64,000 bases of DNA from Galeruca laticollis. Taxonomy: Eukaryota; Arthropoda; Insecta; Coleoptera; Chrysomelidae. The notes under the pieces were generated by a model, which was given only the letters and a program-made list of their open reading frames with translations, ran no database searches and was not told where the DNA came from. The translations under genes were made by a program, and so were the position numbers. Shown piece by piece: positions 33,336-45,231 of the stretch (positions within the stretch are counted from its first letter, which is position 1; each line of letters starts with the position of its first letter). Location of the stretch: contig OY998179.1 of the NCBI GenBank assembly GCA_963921935.1, positions 57,084,222 through 57,148,221 of the forward strand, in the 5' to 3' direction.

Positions 33336-33778
33336 AAGTGAGTTGTAACATCTGATTCTGTATCTGTAAGAATTTGAAGGGTGGGTGACCCCACAGCACT
33401 TAAGCCACAGTTGGCCCATTGTGCATCATTCTGAGTTTCAGACTTCCTCCTAGCTCGTAATCCAGCCTACTTGTTTGAAGTAGGCGATAACGTCGCCTCA
33501 AGTAAGTTCCCTCATACTAGCGTATCGCAAAGAATGTGTTCAACAGTCTCAACTTCTTGTTCACATCCTCTACGAAGTGATGTGTCAGACAAACCCAGTC
33601 TGTGGATGTGTTTCCGTAGGTGGCAGTGACTAGCCAGAATGCCCGCTATTCGTAGGTTTTGCCTGTTCATAGTCACGTATTTTTTGGCTACTTTGCTATC
33701 CGGATACTGTAAAATTAAACAAATTGAAAGGTATCTGAAATTATTAAGAATATGGTGTCTTTCTCGTAAACACTGCAA
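33336..33778 (-). pseudogene. C-terminal fragment of a non-LTR retrotransposon
   Basis: The minus strand shows the post-RNase-H tail of R1/I/Jockey-type Pol proteins: NRQNLRIAGILASHCHLRKH, then HRLGLSDTSLRRGCEQE and ETVEHILCD, a CCHC-like pattern. Coding traces continue to about 33420 with stops. It may be the missing C-terminus of the element at 37373-39290, which is on the same strand, with the pogo element lying between them. Confidence 0.6.
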
Positions 33779-34315
33779 TATCCCTCATGACGTGCAACAT
33801 GTTCGTCTTAACGTGATACTCCGTTATTTCAAGTCAGTTCTTATAAACGAACGTACCGCTGTGTTTTTGTTGACAAAATTTGACAAACGTATCTGTTATT
33901 GGAACGATACTAAACAATAACCAGGTGAGCAATGTACAGAATAAGATATTAACAAATGAGATGTGTGGTGTGTCGTCATTATCACATCAATTAATTGATT
34001 TCAACTGATTTTATCGAAAACCTAACCTCAAAATACACCGAAATCGTTATTGAATTCAATAATTTGAGTGTTCATTCACTGGTGCATGTGCTGAACCCAG
34101 TAAACGAACAAAATGTTCATTCATTGGGATTTTACGTGGTTACCTAGATTTCATCGATCTGATCCTTATATACTCGTTTAGAAAAGCTGTTTCACGGGTT
34201 CCGTCAGGAAATGTATACTAAGCTTGCTATCCAGTAAATGAACGACTTTGTCCATTCATTAAATCATAACGTAGATCAATGGTGCTCCAGTGAAAGAACA
34301 ATTTATTCTTTCTCT

Positions 34316-34440
34316 TATTAGTGTTTTTAATTAAACTCAATGTTTCTAGCTATCATGACGATGATATTCAGTTATCGAAACAATTGTAATTCTTTTAGAA
34401 TTTTCAACATTTTTCATTATATTGTGGAAAAGTACACTTT
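34316..34440. mobile_element. Penelope-like tail fragment in both orientations
   Basis: The first 38 bp (TTAGTGTTTTTAATTAAACT...) are the reversed tail. They are followed by GACGATGATATTCAGTTATC...ATTATATTGTGGAA, the forward tail. The arrangement matches 18607-18715 and 62188-62611. Confidence 0.65.
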
Positions 34441-34457
34441 TCATCAAAACCCCTGGA

Positions 34458-36151
34458 AGAGTTCCCATGATTCGAAAAATGGGACCTCCCACCATTTTGA
34501 CCTTCGAAGAAGAAACTACTAGAAACTACTAGAAACTTGGATTCTATCCAAAGCTCTATTAGGATTTCCCATGCATCCCGATGAGGTGAAGTGCAACGTG
34601 TCCTCAAAGTTGTTAATAGGCCCAATGAATTCATGGATGATAGACCGGGTAGGAAATTGTTACATCTTTTTTTACAAAGACATCCAAAAATAACCACAAG
34701 GAATACAGAGTCAATATCCAAGGCGAGGGCATCTGTAACAGAGGAAAATATTCGAAAATGGTTTCAGGAGATGAAGGAATATTCAATTGGAGAAGGCGTT
34801 GAAGACATCCTTTCTGAGCCTGATTGAATTTTTAATGGGGATGAAACCGGTTTGCAGACTTGTCCCAATACTGGAAAGCCTCTGGGTCCCAAAAATTACA
34901 GGAATTATTATAAAATTGTTAGTGGCCCAGAAAAAGAATGTATAACAGTTCTCTGTACATTTTCTGCCTCAGGATTGTGTACCCGTACAAGCGTATTCCA
35001 AGAGATATTGCACAAACAATACCTGAAGAGTGGGGTGTTGGCCGATCAGATGGTGGATGGATGACGAGTGCAACATTCTACGAATTTATTGCGAATATTT
35101 CCTTCCCTTGGCTTCAAGAAAACAACATTAAATTTCCTGTTTTACTATTGCTTGACGGCCATAAATCGCATATCAATATGGATTTGTATAATTTCTGTGT
35201 ACAGAAAAGAATAATACTATACTGCCTTCTGCCCAATGCGACAAATATCTTGCAGCCTTGTGACGTATCAGTATTCAAGTCTCTCAAAGGACACTGTAAG
35301 AAGACCATTTTGAAACATAAACAGAACACCAATACATCAGTTACAAAAAATACCTTTGCCACCCTTTTCCAAAAAGCTTTTGAAGAATCGATCAAACCGG
35401 AAATCATCAAAAACGGTTTCAGAAAATTTGGATTGTTTCCATTTAGTGCAGACGCTTTGAATTATTTCCAATGCATTTCAACAAGGAGACAGCAGCTTGA
35501 CCTAAATTGTGACAAGGAAGTTTCTGTGACTAGAGACGAATATGAAACTGTTCTGAAAGTCATTAAACATCATGTAGATTCAAAAACTTTGATAGAATTC
35601 AATAGTGCCTATGAAGGTGAGAAATTAGTACATTCAGTTCTACAACTTTTGGAAAATATGTAAAGAAGCAACCGATGTCGATGGAACGAATAATTTGAGA
35701 AATGCTGATGGAATGAACCAAGAATGTGAAGAAGCCTTCGGATATACAAGAATACACAACATACTTAACAGATGACCTGTTGAACCTACCATTGGAAATT
35801 GATGGTATTCTCTATCCAGCTAACATACCTGACAATTCAACAATAATATTGAATGTGGATAGAACGAAAGATATAGAAAACGTTATCATAGAAAGAATTG
35901 AAAATCCTGAAGATATATTGGACGGTACCGAGCAAGAGAGTATAACTAATAATGATACTCTAATAGAAGGTTACGAGAAAAAAACAAGTAAGACAGATGA
36001 TCTGAATGCTGTAGAAGAACTCGAGATTCCAGATAAAATAGACGTAGTAATAGATAACAGTAGTGTCGATTTCCATAATCGAGAGCCGCAGAAGCCGAAA
36101 ACTACCAGAGACGTATGGCTACAACATCTTCATTGGTCAAATATTGAATAA
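34458..36151 (+). pseudogene. Pogo/Tigger-type DDE_1 transposase, broken
   Basis: Begins in IRKMGPPTILT, passes through a CENP-B-like helical segment (ETWILSKALLGFPMHPDEV) and RPGRKLLHLFLQRHPK. The catalytic core has Asp in NGDETGLQ (about 34836), Asp in LLLLDGHKSHI (about 35150) and Asp in NILQPCDVSVFKSLKGH (about 35260), the DDD set of the superfamily. Stops occur near 34530 and 34825 and the frame shifts between 34985 and 35050. The main frame ends at 35661; an acidic C-terminal extension reads on in another frame to 36151. Role: cut-and-paste transposition. Confidence 0.75.
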
Positions 36152-36407
36152 AAGTGTGGCAAAAGGAAACGTAACTTTAATGCCGTTTGCCATCACTTCC
36201 AATAAATGGAAAGACTATACAGATACAAAAGAATCTGAGAAAAATGAAAAATAAGCTGAGAAATTGAAGCAAAAATCAATTAGAGAGAAAAAAAACAAGA
36301 AGCAACCACAAGAAGAACCGCGAAAAGAACCAAAGCACCACCAGCAACAGAAATTACCTGTTTACAGGCTGATATAATCGATACTGCCAATCAAGATAAA
36401 AATCCTA

Positions 36408-37010
36408 GTGTTTCCCAAGATATCACTGTAGGAACTTATGGTATAATAACGTATAACCAGAAATATTTTCCTGGTATAGTAGAAACTATTGACAATGATG
36501 AATATAAAGCCCGCGCTATGGCACCGCTGGTCTTAATACCTTTAGATGGCCAGATTATGTTGAGCAGATATGGTACAAGAAGTCTTCAATTGCAGTAGTG
36601 ATCGAAGCACCTAAGCTTATTAGACGTGGTTCCTACGAGTGTCCCGAAATTCGTGAATATTCTGAAAATATCAATCCGAGCAACATAAGGAATATAATAT
36701 CTTCCCCAGAGGATGATATGAACAGGGATAATAATGGAGCAAAAATCAATGATTCACAAGAAACTACTATTGGAGCTTATGTCATAATAATGTATAACCA
36801 AAAATATTTTCCTGGAGTAGTGGAAAATGCAGAAGGTGATGAATATGAAGTTCGCGCTATGACACCAGCAGGTCCCAATACTTTCAAATGGCCAGAACGT
36901 GTTGACCAAATATGGTACTAGAAAACTTCAATTGAGGAAACGATTGAAGCATCCAAGCTTATAAGACGTGGTTTTTTTGAATGTCCAGAAATGCAGAAAT
37001 TTGTCTGAAA
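36408..37010 (+). repeat. C-terminal module of the pogo protein, duplicated in tandem
   Basis: Two copies at about 36408-36690 and 36750-37010, offset near 342 bp. Both encode YNQKYFPGxVE, DEYxxRAM, a Pro/Trp-rich segment and LIRRG-x-x-ECPE. The second is nearly continuous (36598-36921), apart from a stop at 36919. The fold may be Tudor-like or SH3-like, judging from the FPG-V-Y pattern, but that is a guess. Confidence 0.6.
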
Positions 37011-37372
37011 TAATATTGTATCACCATATGTTGTGTTGTCGTTGATAATCATTGATTAAAAATTGTTCAACGTCTATTTTCTTCATAAGTTTATTCATTG
37101 GATCATCCATGTTCAATCAATGGTAGCATTCGTTTATTTACTGGGGTATTATGCAACATTTTACATTTTATTTTTTTACTAAGTCTTAAACTGTCTACTT
37201 CTGTAACTATTGTATGCAACGTGTTCACTATTTCATTGAACTCGAAGTGTTATTTTTCTGGAGCTGAAAATCAGTACGGATGGTTTATAAAAATACAGTG
37301 AAGTTCAAAAATGTCTTGAGTGATCATTTACTGGTGCATTTACCCTACCCTTAAACTTATTAAGGGAGTGTT

Positions 37373-39290
37373 ACTTTAATAGGTCAGCCGTCGCTGACGT
37401 CGATAGACCAATGAAAGTGCCAGGTCCCAAGAGTTTAGGGGAGGCTGATTTCCTAGCTAGCGAGCCTGCAATGCAGTTTCCTTTCAATTTCTTGTGGCCC
37501 TTGATCCAACCTAAAGTGACCGTGTTGTTGTTACTGGCTTCGATTAAGGCCATGTGACATTCTAGTACTAGGCCTGATGTAATGCGTGGTTTGTTCAAGG
37601 CTAGTAGTGTTTGTCTACTATCGGTAAGGATGTAAATATTATTAGTGAATGGTCTTTGCACCGTTGTTCTATGATATTCAGGGCCTCTGGCGTTGAAGCG
37701 CAGAGTATCTCCTCGAATCTTCTTGTTAGTAGAATCACTAGGTCATCTGCATATGCTATTGTGTAGAAGTTGCCATAGTTGGGGCGGTTGGCCAAGGAGT
37801 CTAATACCATCTTCCACAGTAGTGGCGAGAGTATCCCTCCCTGTGAACAACCTCTTAGTAATCTTTATTGTCCTTTTTGAGAGCATGTTATATATCCAGC
37901 TATTTATGGTTTGGGGGATATTCTTGTTGGTAAGTGCGTTTGTTATCTTAGGAAAAGTGGTTCTGTCAAACGCATCTTCTATGTTTATGAATACACCCAG
38001 GGCGGACTCTTCTTTTTTCAGCGATCTCTCGATGCGGCCCGCCACGAGATGAAGAGCCGAATCGGTAGATTTCCCTGGAGTGTATGCATGTTGATTTGGA
38101 TGCAGTGGATTTTGTGTGATCACTACATCTCTTATGTATCGTTCGTACAACCTCTTCACGGTCTTCATTGAACACGATGTGAGACTATTGGGTCGATTTG
38201 CTTTTGGAATGGGATGGTCCATTCTTCGTGGTTTTGGTATGAGCATAACTTTGAATTCTCTCCAATCTTTTTGAATATACCTCAGTGCCAGTGAGGATCT
38301 GAGGATTCTCATCAAGTGAGGCATTAAGTCATCCACACCTCACTGAAGCACAGCTGGATAAATGCCCTCCGTTTCGAGAGATTTAGAGGGGGAGAAGCCA
38401 GAGATGGCCCAACTCAGTCTGTCCATGTCGACGATCTGTCGCGATATACGCCAGTCATCCTCCGTCGGGTAGTGATTCTCCTCTTCCTCCCAGGTTGCCT
38501 TGTCTGTAGTTCTGGAATCAGGGAAGTGAGTTTACGTTAATAGTTGAATGCTTTCCTTCAGGTTGGCAGTTTTTGTGTGATCCTCATTGGTTAGTATACC
38601 GATATGACGGTAGGGATGTTTTGAGAGAGCTTTTTGAAGTCTATCTGCTTGGGGGAAATCTCCGATTTCCTCGCAGTAGATTCTCCATGCTTCTCTTTGT
38701 TTTTGTCTAATTACTGTTTTAAACTCCTTGGGGTGAGACTTGTATGCGCTCCAATCCTCTTCGAGTTTGGTTCTTTTTGCCTTGTTGAAAGATTTCCTCG
38801 CCGTCCTCCATGGAGTGGAGGCTACATTAAGATCGACCCACCAGAGGTGGCAAGACATCTTATAGGCATTAATTAGGGAGTTTTGAATAGTTTCAGAATA
38901 AATTTTCAAATCTCCTTTATTGTTAGGCAACGCATCCTCGACTCCTCGCAGAGCCCCTTTCAAACAGTGGACATATTTTGTCCTGTCTTCCTGGGGTCAC
39001 GAGTTAGTGTGGAAGTTGTGAACGCCAGTTTTGTTACAAATTTTATCCAGCGGTAGTCCGACATTGAAATGTCGTCGGATACATGCCAGCCGGAGATTAT
39101 ATTCGAAATGTTTGTAGTAGATAAGGTTATATCTATTCGCGTTTGACTTCGAGAGTTAATAAAAGTTGATTCAGTACCTCTATTTAGAATACAGAGTTTC
39201 TTGTTAGTTATGTAATCATAAAAATAATTACCTCTGGTGTTGATATCTTTACTACCCCAGCTTACGTGGTGAGAATTTGAATCGCTGCAT
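37373..39290 (-). pseudogene. R1/I-type non-LTR retrotransposon ORF2, 5'-truncated
   Basis: Order on the minus strand: the end of an AP endonuclease (SNSHHVSWGSKDINTRG, then SDYRWIKF) at 39290-39050; a basic linker (38963-38532); RT from 38336 with YERYIRDVVITQNPLHPNQHA and FINIEDAFDRTTF; the catalytic YADDLVILL at about 37745; and RNase H (YILTDSRQTLLAL, LGWIKGHKKLKGN) at 37661-37400. Several frameshifts and stops; the endonuclease start is missing. Copies itself through target-primed reverse transcription in life; dead here. Confidence 0.75.
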
Positions 39291-40114
39291 TTTGATTATT
39301 CATTCTCTTACGTAAGACAGAGCAGACGTGGCTTTTTGATTGATGTCAGTAAATTAACTTGAAACAGAATAGCACTGTTACTCTATTTCTCTATTAATAG
39401 GAGAAAATGAAACTTACTAACGTCAACGGGACTCTGAAAATAACGTTGTCATTTACTGTTGACAGAACATTTTCCATTAAGCTGAAAGTCGGTGAGTTGA
39501 ATTTTTGGGCTTCTATATTAACGAATCTCATAAACGGTCGGCCAATCCTGATTGGTTGGCAAAAAACTTTTCTTAGCATCACTCCACTACCGATTTATCA
39601 CTCGATTTTTTGTCATATCTTTATTATTGGGCTCTTTTCATTAACAAATTTATAACTTCAATAAATTGTCAAAAAATAGCCATGAGATATGTATTTTGTT
39701 TAAGCCCATTGTAAACCCATTTTCAAATAGACTAAAGAACTACCACGTTTTTTTTCTGAATAAAGTATTCTATGAATTGAAGCAATACTTAAGTCACACT
39801 GTTTCGTTTCTAAAAACCTGGCGAGTCATCGCTAAATTGAACCTTTAGCGGCCATGTACAGAAATAAAATTTTTGCAAAAGCGATGATGTCAGCTAAAAC
39901 TGACTGACAAGAAAACAAAGTTATTAGACCATGTCAGTCCGCATTGACTGACAGTAACGACTACACTAGGGACCGTGTAGGTCGAAAACGGTTTTTATTA
40001 AACGAATCTCGTATGGAGAATTACAATCTGTAGTCTCTAAAGAGAGGTTTAAAATTTTAATTGAAATTATCCATTATCGAAGAATCGTGACAATATGGTT
40101 GTTTACTGTTTTAG
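39291..40114. other. No gene seen; presumed intron
   Basis: AT-rich, no recognisable protein. It ends in the pyrimidine-rich splice acceptor TTTACTGTTTTAG before the exon at 40115. Confidence 0.4.
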
Positions 40115-40317
40115 GTAAACCAAATCCAGCAAAGTTCAGTAGCGCTTCACGAGGGTCCTGGAAGGATAGTTATAATATTAGTTGGGCAGTTGAATCGCTA
40201 AGTCCAATCGAAGAATACAAATTGCTGTTTAGAAGATTACCGGACTCTGGTACATCGGAAGATGGACATCCTCAACCACTCCATCATCAAAGTCAAAGAA
40301 AATTTGGATCGGGAAAA
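40115..40317 (+). CDS. Single host-gene exon, fibronectin-III-like
   Basis: A clean 203-nt exon: acceptor TGTTTTAG before it, donor AAAA|GTGAGT after it, no stop in its frame. It enters in phase 1 (Gly codon split) and leaves in phase 0. The peptide GKPNPAKF...DSYNISWAVESLSPIEEYKL has the Trp and Tyr pattern of a fibronectin type III domain's B and C strands. This sequence style is that of insect Ig-superfamily cell-adhesion proteins (lachesin/neurotrimin-like), which would act at the cell surface. The other exons are not in view; flanking sequence is transposon debris. Family name is inferred from memory of the pattern, not a search. Confidence 0.6.
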
Positions 40318-40960
40318 GTGAGTATGAAAAATTACAAAGCAAAGTTTACTATTGATCTAATTTTATTCTCGATAGTGGAAATTTCATGACAAAAGAGAAA
40401 TGCAATGGACAGCTTTCTTACTACTGTTTATTTACTTAGACTCAATTTGTATATTCACTCTCACGAGATCAAATTATAAACTGACTCCGTTGGTAGGTAG
40501 CCTCCCTTGTATATTAAGTGACTTATCATTGAATCCTTCTAGATTGCGGCTCACAAAAACAGTGGGCCTTACTGCAAATGTCTAGATAAGAATAGCCACA
40601 AAAATAATGGTTAACAGTTCGGAGAAATTCCTGCGCATTCGCCATAATGTTAACTTTCATTCATAGCTTAGACAGAGTCGGATTCAGGGACTACACCAGT
40701 GTGCGATTTCGTAACAATACAAATATGTCTCACTAAGTTGTAACCATATGGGAAACTTTTTTATTATTAATTTTAGGAAAAAAAGTTACTATTTGGAAAA
40801 AGTTTTGCATGATCCAAAATTTCAGGTATCAAATTTTTTAAACTGTATACAAGGTTTGTCAAAAACGATTAGTTATCAATATAGTTTGTTCAAATCTTCA
40901 TTTATTTGAACTAACGTTCAATTTAAACTTGTTGACGCGTTTCATTAACACAGTAGCTTT
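40318..40960. other. No gene seen; presumed intron
   Basis: AT-rich, starting with the donor GTGAGT at 40318. A CAGAGTCGGATTCAGG word near 40675 recurs at about 48567. Confidence 0.4.
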
Positions 40961-42830
40961 GTCAAAACGAATGAAGGTAAAATATATATATTATTTCCCT
41001 TGATACCTTTTCTAAGTCTATTAATGTGCAATATATATTTCTCTTCTCTTGTATGTATTTCTCTGTCATCTGCTTTATCGTGAATACATTGTCTTGTATG
41101 CTCCTTCCACCTCTGAACCCATTTTGCGCATCGTCTAGTGTGTTTTCCACAACTTTTCTAATTTTTCGGTCTAATATCTGTTCTAATCTTTTCATGCTTG
41201 TACAGAACAATCTTAGTCCCCTGTAGCTGCTATATTACCGTATGTCTCCTTTTTTGTATATAGGAACAATTGAAGCAATTTGCCATTCTTTCGGTATCTT
41301 TTCTTCTTTCCAGCACTTATTGTATATTAGTAGGATTTCTTCTCCGCTTTCGCCTATGTTTTTGATCATTTCTCCAGTAATTTTGTCACATCCAGGCGAT
41401 TAACCAATTTTTAACTTTTTAATGATTTCCGGAATTCATCTCTGGATTATTACTTTATGATTATCGTCCTGTATTGTTTGTACTTCATACTTCATTCAAT
41501 TTAGTTGTGGTTTCTCCGTTATCTAATAGATCTGGCAAATATTCCTTCCACCTTTCCATTATTTTTGTATCTTCTGTTACCATTTCATCATTCTCGTTTT
41601 TAATATTATTTGTATTTATGTTTTTTTAGTCCTTCATGATTTTAGCACTCTGTAGAATGGTTATTGTTTACTTTTACTATCCTGCTCTTTCCTCCAAATT
41701 GTTTCGATTGATCTTCTTTTGCATTTTTTACTAATTCTTGTATTTTTCATAATCCTATAACCTAGGTAATTTCTCCACAGCTTTTTTTTTATTTTAATTT
41801 GGTTTCTTATTTCGTCAGTCCACCTTGCAGTTTGTTGTCTATGATTTATTTTTCTGCTTATTCCACATACTTCTTTTGCGGTTTCTATGATTCCATTTTT
41901 CATTTGAATTCCAAACTATTTCAATGTCATTATCTATGTGTTTCTCCACATTCTCTAATTTCTTGCTCAGGCATATTTGGTACTTTTTCGATATTTCTTT
42001 TTTTCTATATTTATACGTTTTTAAGTGTTTCCCCTTCTTCTTTTTTGGACTGTGTTTCTCTTTTTTCTTTGTTTTCCATTACGTATTCTTTTATTATACT
42101 CAGTACTACATCATGATCACTGCCTATCTCTGGTCCTCTTTTCACTTTTGTATCCTGTTCTACTCTTCCATTAATCTTTTCTACCAGTATATATTCTATT
42201 ATTGATTTTTATCCTTTACTTTTTACTTCCTTGGTGTATTTGTGTATATTTTTATGCTAAAAGAACGTATTTGTTATCACTAATTGGTTTATCGTACAAA
42301 AAACTAGCACTCTCTTTCCATTATTATTTCTTATTTGCTCTCCCTGTTTTCCTAATATATTTTTATACCTTCGATCTTCTATGCCAACCCCACTATTGAA
42401 GTCCCCCAATATATACAGTGGTCCTTTGGCTTCTTCTGTAGCTACTTGTAATTCTTCCCAAAATTGGTCCTTATTTGCTGCTATATCGTCCTCATTGGGT
42501 CCATAAACTACTATAACTGTTTCCTGGTTGTTTTGATCCGTTTTTTATCTATTTTTTAAATTCTGTCCGATATTGCATCCCATCCATTTATTTGTTTCTC
42601 CAATTTTTTATTTATTATACAACCCATTCCTGAAGATGCCATTTTGTCTTGTTTTACTCCGCTATATCAGTATATTACCTTCTGCCATTGTTATCATGCA
42701 TTTTCCTTACTTTTTTGTTTCATTTATTCCTAGCATGTCTGCTCCCATTTGTTCAAATTCGGCTTCCAGTTATTTTTCTTTTCCTGTTTAGCCTCTTATA
42801 TTCCATGTCCCTATTTTCCATATACTACTT
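40960..42830 (-). pseudogene. RTE/CR1-like non-LTR retrotransposon ORF2, 3'-truncated
   Basis: Reading the minus strand: AP endonuclease traces from about 42830, with VIVVYGPNEDD, YILGDFNSGVG, HKNIHKYTKEVKS and RGPEIGSDHDVV (42500-42120). Then a linker with VCGISRK and RWTDEIRNQIKIKKKLWRNYL (41903-41661), and RT N-terminal motifs ending in NGFRGGRSIQDNVFTIKQM and CTLIDLEK (41210-40985). The catalytic YADD region is absent, cut at about 40980. The endonuclease style is that of craniofacial-development-protein-2-like elements (RTE group). Many stops; dead. Confidence 0.7.
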
Positions 42831-43199
42831 TCACCTTCATGTTTTTCTCTATCTCTTCTTATTTTGTATTGTACTCTATTTACTTTTTGATTTAGTATTC
42901 CTTTCAATTGCTTTACATTTTCATATGCATTTTTTTTCGATCCATATCATTTTCCATGCTCTTCTCCATTAACGTTTCTCTTATGGGTAACTATTAGTTT
43001 TTTGTAATCATTGCTTTATCTGTTAATTGCTGTTGCTCATTCTTTTGTACCTTAATCAGATTATTCGTATCTGTTTTCCTCTTCCATTCATCACCTTCAA
43101 TGTACAATTTCCTGTAGCCGATTTTAACGTTTTTTCCTGTTTTTCTTTCTTCATTAGCTTTATATTTGTTTCATTATTTCTCTATTTTTCTTTGATAAA

Positions 43200-43660
43200 T
43201 CATCCTGTATGAATATCTTGTTACCCATTTTTGTTCTCAATTTACTTTCATTTTTCATAACTTATTTCTTTTGATTTTGATCCTTCAACTGTATCAGGCA
43301 TGTTTTATCTCCTAATTTCGTTGTACTTACCACCTCTGTATCAATTTTCGGTTCACACTTCATAAAGTTTTCTATGACTTGTTTTAGTTCTATCCTGTCT
43401 TCGCTATCTATTCTTAAGTCTTGCAATACGACATTATTTCTTCTTTTTTCATTTTCATTTCCAGCCTTTCATCAATATTTTCTACTGTTTTCTTTAAATT
43501 TATATTTTCGTTGCGTAATTCTCTATTTTCGAATCTTGACTCATTAATCTCTATTCTATATTCCTTCTGTTCATTCCTCATCTCCGTTGTTATTATGTTC
43601 ATCGTCTCCCCCATTTTTCTCATCATCTCAGTCAGTATTTCCATATTTTCTTCAACTTTT
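43200..43660 (-). pseudogene. ORF1 coiled coil of the same non-LTR element
   Basis: Met at 43644, then a Glu/Arg/Asn-rich coiled coil (RNENINLKKTVENIDERLE) of about 75 residues. After a frame change it reads RRNNVVLQDLRI and CLIQLKDQNQK, the RNA-binding segment typical of LINE ORF1 proteins. It lies directly upstream of the ORF2 remains and on the same strand, so the 5' end of the element survives while the 3' end is lost. Confidence 0.6.
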
Positions 43661-43675
43661 GTATGGCTTTTAATA

Positions 43676-43935
43676 GTTGCCCAAATAGCACAAAGTGATA
43701 ATATGGATGTCCGATGGACGTACGTCTATGGACAGCTGTATGTCAATAGGATGTCCATTTGTTCTCTATGTACGTCCAGTGGACATCCGTTCAGAGTCCC
43801 GATGACACAACTCTGGACATCCATAGATTGTCCATTGACGGATATCCATAGATTGTCCATTGACGGACATCCTTAGATTGTCCATTGACGGACATTCATA
43901 GATTGTCCAATGATGGACGTCCGCAGCTGTAGCTA
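43676..43935. mobile_element. MITE with four 25-bp repeats and GGACATCC palindromes
   Basis: The unit GGACATCCATAGATTGTCC(ATTGAC) occurs four times in a row (43813-43912). Around it are further GGATGTCC / GGACATCC / GGACGTCC words in both orientations, and CAGCTGTA / CAGCTGT words near both ends. No coding content. Confidence 0.6.
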
Positions 43936-44359
43936 ATTTTTGTCACTGAAAAACTGTAGAATCATGGTTTTTCCATCTTCTTGCATTTTTTTGTTACTTC
44001 CTCCTCGGTATATTCGTCTTCCTCTTTTGCCTCTTTAGCCTACCTTGCAGGTAATTTATTTTACTCAATCTGGCAACTTTGTATTCAATGTAGACTGCAA
44101 GTCGTTTTCACTCCAAGTTTATATCAGGTTTATCACTTAACTAGTTTTTTATGTTTCACACTTTAGATTATTTAATTTTACTATTTACAAATTATTACTT
44201 GCATTTTTTCAATAATCCGTTGAGTTAACACTTATATTTCATTCTACTAAGCTCACTTTTAATTATTTTCCATTATAAACTCCGAAAATTCGAATAAAAT
44301 GGACGAAAATTTAATTAAACTTCAAGTTATCAATGCCACGTCACCACTCCAACACATGA

Positions 44360-44462
44360 AATGTAATTTTTTAATATCGAAATAATTGTCAATTTTTAGA
44401 ATTTTTATCATATTTTCATTATATTATAGAATTATTTAGAAACAGTTAGTTTCATTTACCAA
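44360..44462 (+). mobile_element. Diverged Penelope-like tail fragment
   Basis: ATGAAATGTAATTTTT, TCGAAATAATTGTCAATTTT, CATTATATTATAGAATTA and AGTTTCATTT follow in the same order as in the intact tail at 54100-54220. Confidence 0.5.
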
Positions 44463-45231
44463 AGTAATCGTTCAAATTCAACATTATTCCTCATCATTTT
44501 GACTCAGTAATTATATCATTCATATTTTCCAATTATCAAATTATCAATTCCATGTATAACTCATATTTTGGCTTTGGTATTTTTCACAGCAGTTATAATC
44601 CCGCACCGCCTTCCTCCTCTTAATTCCTTGACTATAGTAATCCCTACAATGTTATAATATGGTATGTCTCAGTCTTCTCCTATTTTCACGTTATTTATCA
44701 AAGTTCCACTCATTATATTTCCAAATTAATACTTCGTTTTCTTTATGCACGCTTCACAATTTCTTTGCCAGGATAATGCTACTAAACACATTTCAGCTAA
44801 GACCAATTTCCATTACTCCTTTGTGATCGACGCTTTCAGCAAATTATGAGAGCTAAACACTAAAGAAGTTATGTAAACAATTTTGGTGTACTGAAATTGT
44901 TGAAATTCACATATTATTCATATACAACGAAATGTTTTGTTTAAGGATCTTATTTAACTGAAGTTGTTATCTCTTAAAATACAATATAACATAAAAGTTC
45001 TGGAAGCTGTTTGTACATAGCTAAGCATTACAATGATAAGCTATAAGTTACTTCAGCATACAACCACAAAAACCAACGGCAGGGATGAACTTTTATTTAT
45101 ATATCGATGGGATGAACCGACGAATCAACATCAAAAAGATAAACATGAATAATATGTTCATGCATTGACAGTTTTTTGGCCTGATGATAATTATTGTACA
45201 AATCAAAAAGTTATTAGATATTGAACGAATT
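44463..45231. other. No gene seen
   Basis: AT-rich sequence without coding or repeat signal. Confidence 0.4.

Larger units (their letters stand above)
34099..37141 (+). mobile_element. Pogo/Tigger-like DNA transposon, limits approximate
   Basis: CAGTAAAYGAAC words, in inward orientation, stand at 34099 and 34222, and as the inverse (CGTTTATTTACTG) at about 37128-37141; another inverse copy lies near 37326. They mark short, repeated terminal sequences. Between them is the DDE transposase pseudogene 34458-37010. A Penelope tail is inserted at 34316-34440. Confidence 0.55.

Noticed and set aside
41799..43212. Several Phe/Ser/Tyr-rich plus-strand ORFs
   Set aside because: Antisense shadows of the Lys/Glu/Asn-rich LINE on the minus strand.
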